Shown here piece by piece: positions 6,901 to 10,351 of a DNA stretch of 10,351 bases; the stretch's first letter is position 1, and each line of letters opens with the position of its first letter. The stretch is taken from contig CAZYOC010000160.1 in assembly GCA_964648415.1 (NCBI GenBank), positions 1-10,351 of the forward strand. The letters are read 5' to 3'. Made by a program: the position numbers and the translations under genes. The notes under the pieces were generated by a model. That model was not told where the DNA came from, did no database searches, and saw nothing but the letters and a program-made list of their open reading frames with translations. The DNA comes from G963669175 sp964648415 (GTDB lineage Bacteria; Electryoneota; Electryoneia; Electryoneales; Electryoneaceae).

Positions 6901-7522
6901 CGGCTACGGCGGCCTGGACCACACCCTGGCCAGCGGCAAGAACATCAACCTGCTGGTGCTGGATACGGGCGTGTACTCGAACACCGGCGGTCAGTGCTCG
7001 AAGGCGACCCCGCTTGGCGCGGTCGCCAAGTTCGCATTCGGCGGCAAGCCCCTGCCCCGCAAAGATCTGGGCATGATGGCGATGAGCTACGGTAACGTGT
7101 ACGTGGCGCAGATCGCCATGGGCGCGAGCGACGCGCAGACCGTGAAGGCGTTCCTGGAAGCGGAAGCCTTTGACGGCCCGTCCCTCATCATCGCGTACAG
7201 CCACTGCATCGCGCACGGCATCGACATGGCCAAGGGCATGGAACACCAGCAGATGGCGGTGGACAGCGGCTCGTGGCCACTGTACCGGTACAACCCGGCG
7301 CTTCGCAGTGAAGGCAAGAACCCGCTGCTGCTCGACTCCAAAGCGCCGAAGATCAGCGCGGAAGAGTGGGCCATGGCGGAAACGCGCTTCAAGATGCTGA
7401 AGAAGATGGATCCGGAAACGGCGAAGAAGCTGATGGAGCTCTCGCAGAAGGACGTCAACTTCCGCTGGGCGTACTACCAGCACATGGCCAACATGGACTA
7501 CAGCGCGCTGGCGGAAGAGTAA
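3947..7522 (+). CDS. nifJ: Pyruvate:ferredoxin (flavodoxin) oxidoreductase, single-chain homodimeric type
   Basis: This 1191-residue cytoplasmic enzyme oxidatively decarboxylates pyruvate with CoA to acetyl-CoA and CO2, passing electrons to ferredoxin or flavodoxin; it can also run in reverse. The N-terminal pyruvate/thiamine domain has YPITPSS with T31, the thiamine-activating E64 in LQSEGGAS, and R114 in VSARTVATH. A transketolase-C-like domain comes next, then the gamma domain from GLGSDGTVGANK (432-443) and the EKR linker. The ferredoxin domain has CIQCGKCVLVCP (C697, 700, 703, 707) and CTGCTLCVEVCP (C753, 756, 759, 763). The proximal cluster cysteines are C828, C831, C856 and C1087. The thiamine-binding domain has GDGWAYDIG (GDG 978-980) and NTGGQ (1012-1016). 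From memory, residue numbers and cysteine spacings match the Desulfovibrio africanus enzyme closely. The chain stops near where that enzyme's extra C-terminal domain VII begins, so this form appears to lack it. ATG 3947 follows GGGAG. GC-rich third positions suggest high expression. Confidence 0.98.
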   Translation: MGRKFVTIDGNEAAAYTAHHINEVCAIYPITPSSNMGEWADEWSAKGQKNIWGTIPDVAELQSEGGASAAVHGALQTGALTTTFTASQGLLLMIPTMFKLAGELTSTVFHVSARTVATHALSIFGDHSDINAVRPTGFAMLSSASVQEVMDNALIAQAATLESRIPFVHFFDGFRLSHEVSKIEQLEADDMQQMIDDKLVQAHRERGMSPDRPVLRGSSQNPDVFFQARETVNKYYDAVPEIVQKAMDKFAGIVGRQYHLFDYYGAPDAERVVVIMGSGAGAAEEAVKFMNENNGENVGLVIVRLYRPFAAEAFIKALPKTVKKIAVLDRTKEPGALGEPMLLDCITAIEDAYYDGYADFEQRPILVGGRYGLSSKEFTPAMVKSVYDELKNDKPKKRFTIGIKDDVTNTSLDYDSSFTTEPDERFCGLFYGLGSDGTVGANKNSIKIIGEGTDFNAQGYFVYDSKKAGAVTVSHLRFGKEPITSTYLVNNADFVACHQTVFLEKYEMLENAKEGATFLLNTPYPADEIWDTLPKKMQQQLIDKKMKFYVIDAYKVAKETGMGARINTIMQTCFFAISDVLPKDEAIQAIKDAIKKTYGKKGDMIVKMNYNAVDQSVSNLHEVKIPDKVTSDFERPPVVPDEAPDYVKDVLGRIIAGEGDLLPVSAFPQDGTFPTGTTQWEKRNIALEIPVWEEDICIQCGKCVLVCPHSAIRAKAFDPKYLDDAPETFKSVDLRGKDHKGWKYTLQVAPEDCTGCTLCVEVCPATDKKDKEKKALNMADQIPLRVPERENYKYFLEEIPDLPRGELKLHTVKGAQYLEPLFEYSGACAGCGETPYVRLMSALFGDRAVIGNATGCSSIYGGNLPTTPWTFNKDGRGPSWNNSLFEDCAEFSLGFRLTLDKQNTFAKELLSDLAGQVGDGLMTGIMEADQSTEQGIIEQRERIDALMGKLKDIDDPKARNLESVAGALVKKSVWGIGGDGWAYDIGYGGLDHTLASGKNINLLVLDTGVYSNTGGQCSKATPLGAVAKFAFGGKPLPRKDLGMMAMSYGNVYVAQIAMGASDAQTVKAFLEAEAFDGPSLIIAYSHCIAHGIDMAKGMEHQQMAVDSGSWPLYRYNPALRSEGKNPLLLDSKAPKISAEEWAMAETRFKMLKKMDPETAKKLMELSQKDVNFRWAYYQHMANMDYSALAEE

Positions 7523-7554
7523 GAGCCTCCGCGAGCGACATATCCCAAGTAGCG

Positions 7555-7595
7555 AAAAAAGTTGGGCTGCTCAAGAGATTGAGCAGCCCTTTTTT
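7555..7595 (+). terminator. Intrinsic terminator after the oxidoreductase gene
   Basis: A perfect 11-bp stem GGGCTGCTCAA/TTGAGCAGCCC (7564-7574 and 7579-7589) with a GAGA loop is followed by six T (7590-7595). Six A precede the stem (7555-7560), so it could also stop transcription from the other strand. It begins about 40 bases after the stop codon. Confidence 0.95.
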
Positions 7596-7615
7596 CGTAC
7601 TTTTTGGATTCAGGA

Positions 7616-7633
7616 CGGACAGGGGAGTGTCCG
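7616..7633 (+). promoter_or_regulatory. Small hairpin in the leader of the barrel-protein gene
   Basis: CGGACA (7616-7621) pairs with TGTCCG (7628-7633) around GGGGAG. It lies between the upstream terminator and the GGGAG ribosome site at 7653-7657. I found no convincing promoter hexamers in the short gap before this gene, so the hairpin could be a protein-binding palindrome or a leader structure. Confidence 0.3.
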
Positions 7634-7666
7634 GCGAGCAGTCACGTCTACAGGGAGTGTTTCAGC

Positions 7667-8812
7667 ATGCGAACAACGTGCATTTTTGTGTTATGCAGCT
7701 TGTTTTTCCTGGGGATAGCAAACAACGGACAGGCGGCATTGCGGTTGGAGCTGCATGGAGAAACCGGCTATAACACCTACGCTTTTCCCGATTTGAATGA
7801 GACGATCGACCGGAAGGCGGATGCGGGCTGGGAAATTGACAACCTGGATGGCGGCTTGTCGTTCGGCGGCGGGATGAGGGTGTTTCTGTCGGATCACCTG
7901 GTTTATGGGTTGTACTACCGCAATTTGGCGGTTTCCAGTGAAGGGACACCAGCCACAGCCGGCAACCTCGTGGCTGATAAGAAGGATCTATCGGCTCACA
8001 ATCTGGAATCCCTGTTCCTGTACAATATATACCAATCGACAATGTTTCGGTTGAATGCCGGTATCGGCCTGGATATCTACCTGAACACTATCGAAAACAC
8101 AACCGAATACCTGGATTCAACCAAGACCAGCAGCAACAATGTCAACGGCTATGGCGCCCGCCCCACCATCGAAGCGCAGTTCATCCTCTCGTCCCGATTC
8201 AACCTGACTCTTGACGCAGGCTATCGCTATGCCACCTCCTCGGATGATTATTTCAACTGGAGCGGGATGAGCTTCAACGTCGGCCTCTCTTACTGCTTAA
8301 CAGAGTGCAACTACCCCGACGGCCTGGCGGGCGCGAGCTTCTGGTATGGCGGCGGAAGCAAGCCAATCAAGGAAAAGGAGCTGAAACGGCGTTACCTGGG
8401 CGTCGGCTCGATCAAGGTGGGTGACGCTGATGCAACGGACGTGCTGGATGCCAATCCGATCTTTTACCCTCGAGTCGGCGTTCTCGACTATGATGAATAC
8501 TTCCGTCAGGTGGCGGTGGTCAAGGGAGCCGTGGCGGTGCTGGAAGAGGTGATCCGGTTGAAGGACACCGGTGATCAACTGGATTTCGAGGACCGCGGCG
8601 AGCTGATGAGCCTGATCCTGCGCGCCGATGCCTCTTCCCGCGCCCTGCAACCCAAAGCCGACGAGCTCGAGGATAAGCTGGACATGCACTTCGGCGAGAA
8701 GGATCCCGGCAAGATCCCGCAACTGCGTGAACGCCTCAATGCGGCGAAAGAGCAGTTGAAACAGGCCGAACAGCGAATTCCGCAACTGGAAGAGCAGCTG
8801 TCGACGCCGTGA
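7667..8812 (+). CDS. Exported protein with outer-membrane-barrel-like N-terminal half and coiled-coil C-terminal half
   Basis: The 381-residue product starts at ATG 7667, nine bases after GGGAG. It has a Sec signal peptide: MRTT, then hydrophobic IFVLCSLFFLGIA, with probable cleavage after NGQA at about residue 23. An upstream in-frame TTG (7604) would bury the signal peptide and was rejected. Residues 24-211 show alternating hydrophobic and polar strands rich in Tyr, Gly and Asn, such as LVYGLYYRNLAVS, TMFRLNAGIGLDIYL, FNLTLDAGYRYA and SFNVGLSY; this fits a small 8-stranded-type outer membrane barrel. A CLTEC motif (210-214) closes it. Residues about 277-342 look alpha-helical, and 350-378 form heptads with IPQL repeated exactly 21 residues apart. 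The order resembles OmpA (barrel, then periplasmic domain), but no peptidoglycan-binding motif is seen. I do not recognise the family. It is monocistronic between two terminators. Confidence 0.75.
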   Translation: MRTTCIFVLCSLFFLGIANNGQAALRLELHGETGYNTYAFPDLNETIDRKADAGWEIDNLDGGLSFGGGMRVFLSDHLVYGLYYRNLAVSSEGTPATAGNLVADKKDLSAHNLESLFLYNIYQSTMFRLNAGIGLDIYLNTIENTTEYLDSTKTSSNNVNGYGARPTIEAQFILSSRFNLTLDAGYRYATSSDDYFNWSGMSFNVGLSYCLTECNYPDGLAGASFWYGGGSKPIKEKELKRRYLGVGSIKVGDADATDVLDANPIFYPRVGVLDYDEYFRQVAVVKGAVAVLEEVIRLKDTGDQLDFEDRGELMSLILRADASSRALQPKADELEDKLDMHFGEKDPGKIPQLRERLNAAKEQLKQAEQRIPQLEEQLSTP

Positions 8813-8841
8813 TACTGACCATGCACTTCAGGATACACCAG

Positions 8842-8870
8842 AGGCGATGGCATCCCATCGCCTTTGTGTT
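8842..8870 (+). terminator. Intrinsic terminator after the barrel-protein gene
   Basis: AGGCGATGG (8842-8850) and CCATCGCCT (8855-8863) form a perfect 9-bp stem with loop CATC, followed by the T-rich TTGTGTT. It begins 30 bases after the stop codon. The U-run is interrupted, so efficiency may be moderate. Confidence 0.8.
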
Positions 8871-8987
8871 CTCTGCCAGCTCGAGTTCGAGTTGCGGATA
8901 GTGATTGATCCAGAGTGAAACTCGATAAGAGTGTCCCATTCTGTCATCCGCAGCGCAGCTGGCTGTAGAATAATAAGGAACCCTCTC

Positions 8988-9007
8988 ATTCCAGCGAAGA
9001 CTGGAAT
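8988..9007. repeat. Palindromic repeat, left copy
   Basis: ATTCCAG (8988-8994) pairs with CTGGAAT (9001-9007) around CGAAGA. The arrangement CATTCC-n-GCGAAGA-n-GGAAT resembles the short dispersed palindromes common in intergenic DNA of many bacteria. A related palindrome lies in opposite orientation at 9163-9180. Confidence 0.6.
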
Positions 9008-9084
9008 CCAGGCAAGGTGCAAGAATACACAATGCAGGCTACCCAGAACCGGAGTAGTATCCAATAGGGTGTCTTCATAGTTAA

Positions 9085-9106
9085 CATGTTGTAGTATATA
9101 AACATG
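9085..9106. repeat. Spaced inverted repeat in an AT-rich core
   Basis: CATGTT (9085-9090) pairs with AACATG (9101-9106) around GTAGTATATA. It sits midway between the two palindromic repeats at 8988 and 9163 and may belong to the same element. Confidence 0.3.
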
Positions 9107-9120
9107 ACTGGATTCACGGC

Positions 9121-9180
9121 TGTCCCAAACTACGGGACACCGCAAGCTTCACTTCGTTCCGGTTCCTGCCTTCGCAGGAA
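9121..9180. repeat. Two adjacent palindromes, right end of a possible miniature element
   Basis: TGTCCC/GGGACA (9121-9126 and 9134-9139, seven-base loop) is followed by TTCCTGC/GCAGGAA (9163-9169 and 9174-9180, loop CTTC). The second reads, on the other strand, as ATTCCTGCGAAGGCAGGAA. It is therefore the inverted counterpart of the palindrome at 8988-9007, sharing the ATTCC, GCGAAG and GGAA elements. Confidence 0.55.
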
Positions 9181-9405
9181 TGACATCGTTGTCAATGCTG
9201 ATACTGTCTCCCATGGGGGATCTCCTCCATTTCCAGATCGAACTGCCAGGGCTTTCAAGATTCAAAAAACGGGAGGTTCTTCGCAGTATTCAACACCGTT
9301 CAAGCTGATCGAATTATGTTGAGAAAGCAGAGAGGAATCTCGCGCATGCCGGAAAATATCTTGACCGAACTCGTCTCCAGAGACAGCAAACTCAGAAAAA
9401 AACAG

Positions 9406-9459
9406 AGGTCGTTCTGTTTAAGCAAAGCTCAGCCGAATGAACAAAAATCTGAACGACCT
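9406..9459. repeat. 9-bp inverted repeat with 36-base loop, followed by T-run
   Basis: AGGTCGTTC (9406-9414) is exactly complementary to GAACGACCT (9451-9459), and three T follow. It could be a long-loop terminator, the closing stem of a small RNA, or the ends of a small insertion. No transcript start is evident. Confidence 0.4.
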
Positions 9460-9685
9460 TTTCCCGAATATTTCACTCAACTCCCCCCCCGCCCCAATTG
9501 ACTCAAGTTGCTCAAGCACCCCATCGGCTTGATTCTGTAGACTCGGCTGGACAGTTTTTCAGTTCCAGTTCACCCCGATAACACGGCGAATCAACCTTAA
9601 AGCAGCACTTTAGAAATGTGACAAAAACTCGCACAAAACTCTACGTTTTCTGACGTTACGATTCGATTATCATTTGAACATTTCC

Positions 9686-9713
9686 TAAAGTTGCGCTGGA
9701 CCTCCTCCGATAA
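9686..9713 (+). promoter_or_regulatory. Sigma-28 (FliA)-type flagellar promoter for the flagellin gene
   Basis: TAAAGTT (9686-9692) and TCCGATAA (9706-9713) closely match the sigma-28 consensus TAAAGTTT and GCCGATAA. The gap after TAAA is 16 bases rather than the usual 15. It points at the flagellin start about 250 bases downstream, where a class-3 flagellar promoter is expected. The predicted leader is unusually long. Confidence 0.7.
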
Positions 9714-9782
9714 GAGGAAAGAATCGAGTGTCCAGCTTGTTGTACAATTGACCCGATTCATCCCCTTGAGGGAACCCCGGCG

Positions 9783-9816
9783 GCTTCTGTGCGTCGCTCA
9801 ACGCATCAACAGAAGC
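9783..9816 (+). promoter_or_regulatory. Large hairpin in the flagellin 5' leader
   Basis: GCTTCTGT and GCGT (9783-9794) pair with ACGC (9801-9804) and ACAGAAGC (9809-9816). The result is a 12-bp stem with a four-base ATCA bulge and loop CGCTCA. It lies inside the predicted flagellin transcript. No T-run follows. Confidence 0.5.
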
Positions 9817-9895
9817 GCAAGGTGGTGAGTGACACCCCACGGGATTCCTCCCTTGTTCCCATCCCCTGTCCCGGTGATGCCGGCGACCCTTGCAG

Positions 9896-9925
9896 CCAGC
9901 CGAGCGAGGTGCGACTCGCTGCTGG
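9896..9925 (+). promoter_or_regulatory. Second large hairpin in the flagellin 5' leader
   Basis: CCAGC (9896-9900) and AGCGAG (9903-9908) pair with CTCGCTGCTGG (9915-9925). This gives 11 pairs with a two-base CG bulge and a GTGCGA loop. It stands about 40 bases before the flagellin start codon. There is no U-run, so a role in stability or translation is likelier than termination. Confidence 0.5.
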
Positions 9926-9944
9926 ATGGTCATCATTGCTCAAG

Positions 9945-9963
9945 CCATCTTTCGATGGGAGGA
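9945..9963 (+). promoter_or_regulatory. Flagellin ribosome binding site with adjoining hairpin and GGA motifs
   Basis: CCATC (9945-9949) can pair with GATGG (9954-9958), whose 3' arm runs into the ribosome site GGGAGGA (9957-9963), four bases before ATG 9967. Two GGA triplets lie in the site and a third at 9924-9926. In other bacteria GGA motifs at flagellin ribosome sites bind CsrA; that is only a hypothesis here. Confidence 0.4.
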
Positions 9964-9966
9964 ACC

Positions 9967-10351
9967 ATGAGTACCCGCATTAACCAGAACGTGTTGTCGC
10001 TGACAGCGCAGCGCAATGTGTGGCAATCTCAGAACCAGCTCGACACTGCGGTGAACCGGTTGTCGTCGGGCCTGCGAGTCAACTACGCGTGGGATGATCC
10101 CGCCGGGTTGGCGGTGAGTGAACGCATGCGCGCACAAATCGCTTCTGCTGATGAGGCGGAACGAAACACCAACTACAACATCAACCTGCTGGCAACGGCG
10201 GAAGGCGCCATGTCGGTGATCGACGAGAAATTGATCCGGATGCGCGCCCTCTCCATCCAGGCGTCCAACGGCGCCCTGACCAGCCTGGACCGGACGTACC
10301 TCAACGTGGAGTTCCAGCAACTCAAGTCCGAGATCGACCGGATCGCCAACA
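9967..10351 (+). CDS. fliC: Flagellin, N-terminal part (runs off the window end)
   Basis: The visible 128 residues begin MSTRINQNVLSLTAQRN and contain RLSSGLRVN, DDPAGLAVSERMRAQI, LLATAEGAMS and EFQQLKSEIDRIAN. These are the hallmarks of the conserved flagellin D0/D1 N-terminal helices that pack into the filament core. Flagellin is exported by the flagellar type III apparatus, and accordingly no Sec signal peptide is present. ATG 9967 follows GGGAGGA by a short gap, and a sigma-28-like promoter lies upstream. The block LIRMRALSIQASN aligns with the Salmonella segment recognised by TLR5, keeping both Arg residues and the Leu but with Ala in place of Glu. The variable domain and C-terminus lie beyond the window, so length and class cannot be judged. 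The symbol is by family; hag or flaA would be equally valid. Confidence 0.97.
   Translation, partial: MSTRINQNVLSLTAQRNVWQSQNQLDTAVNRLSSGLRVNYAWDDPAGLAVSERMRAQIASADEAERNTNYNINLLATAEGAMSVIDEKLIRMRALSIQASNGALTSLDRTYLNVEFQQLKSEIDRIAN

Larger units (their letters stand above)
8871..9684. other. Gene-poor intergenic stretch with repeats
   Basis: No protein gene can be supported here. The best small frame starts at ATG 9346 after GAGGA and ends at 9501 (51 codons, within a longer frame from 9316). It has no recognisable domain, and an inverted repeat falls inside it, so I leave it uncalled. The stretch holds palindromic repeats arranged like a small mobile element (8988-9180), a 7-bp hairpin with one G-T pair at 9213-9230, a spaced inverted repeat (9406-9459) and a run of eight C (9483-9490). 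Confidence 0.55.

Noticed and set aside
3794..7483. A 1229-codon open frame on the minus strand, antisense to the oxidoreductase gene
   Set aside because: Its product is rich in Arg, His, Val and Leu with no domain, and it mirrors the gene exactly. GC-biased third positions in a highly expressed gene remove stops from the opposite strand, which explains it.
9750..9930. A c-di-GMP riboswitch in the flagellin leader
   Set aside because: The leader has strong stems, but I could not align the conserved core of either known c-di-GMP class; an Rfam scan would be decisive.
9789..9983. A 64-codon plus-strand frame within the flagellin leader
   Set aside because: It overlaps the flagellin start in another frame, and the DNA is better explained as a structured leader; no ribosome site or domain supports it.

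Overview
The window looks like a chromosomal segment of a flagellated, at least partly anaerobic Gram-negative-type bacterium. It carries a homodimeric-type pyruvate:ferredoxin oxidoreductase, an outer-membrane-barrel-like protein, a flagellin, and an exported protein ending in a type IX secretion (T9SS) style sorting domain. That combination fits the FCB group or neighbouring candidate phyla (Calditrichota, Zixibacteria, Latescibacterota and similar). This is an inference; no marker gene in the window fixes the phylum.

Layout. Positions 1-560: a minus-strand FkbM-family methyltransferase gene with a visible promoter and GTG start. It is cut by a stop in mid-domain, and the next bases suggest a frameshift. 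Positions 560-1220: gene-poor DNA with a decayed IS4-family transposase fragment on the minus strand, in which two signature codons have become stops. Positions 1224-3401 (minus): a secreted protein of about 13 LVIVD-type propeller repeats with a C-terminal sorting domain. Positions 3402-3946: a divergent intergenic region with a promoter facing each way and several strong hairpins between them. Positions 3947-7522 (plus): pyruvate:ferredoxin oxidoreductase, with all expected active-site residues and twelve cluster cysteines, followed by a textbook terminator. Positions 7667-8812 (plus): a signal-peptide protein with a barrel-like N-terminal half and a coiled-coil C-terminal half, also followed by a hairpin terminator. 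Positions 8871-9966: about 1.1 kb with no confident protein gene, holding palindromic repeats arranged like a small mobile element, a spaced inverted repeat, a sigma-28-like promoter and a long structured leader. Position 9967 to the end: the N-terminal part of a flagellin that runs off the window.

The genes do not form one operon. Each intact plus-strand gene has its own start region and, where visible, its own terminator. Base composition is uneven: the oxidoreductase is strongly GC-rich with GC-ending codons, as expected of a highly expressed core gene, while the methyltransferase and much of the propeller gene are more AT-rich. I see no defence system, CRISPR array, tRNA or rRNA, and no clear new multi-gene system. 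The most promising unexplained signals are the hairpin-rich divergent intergenic region, the structured flagellin leader and the barrel plus coiled-coil envelope protein.
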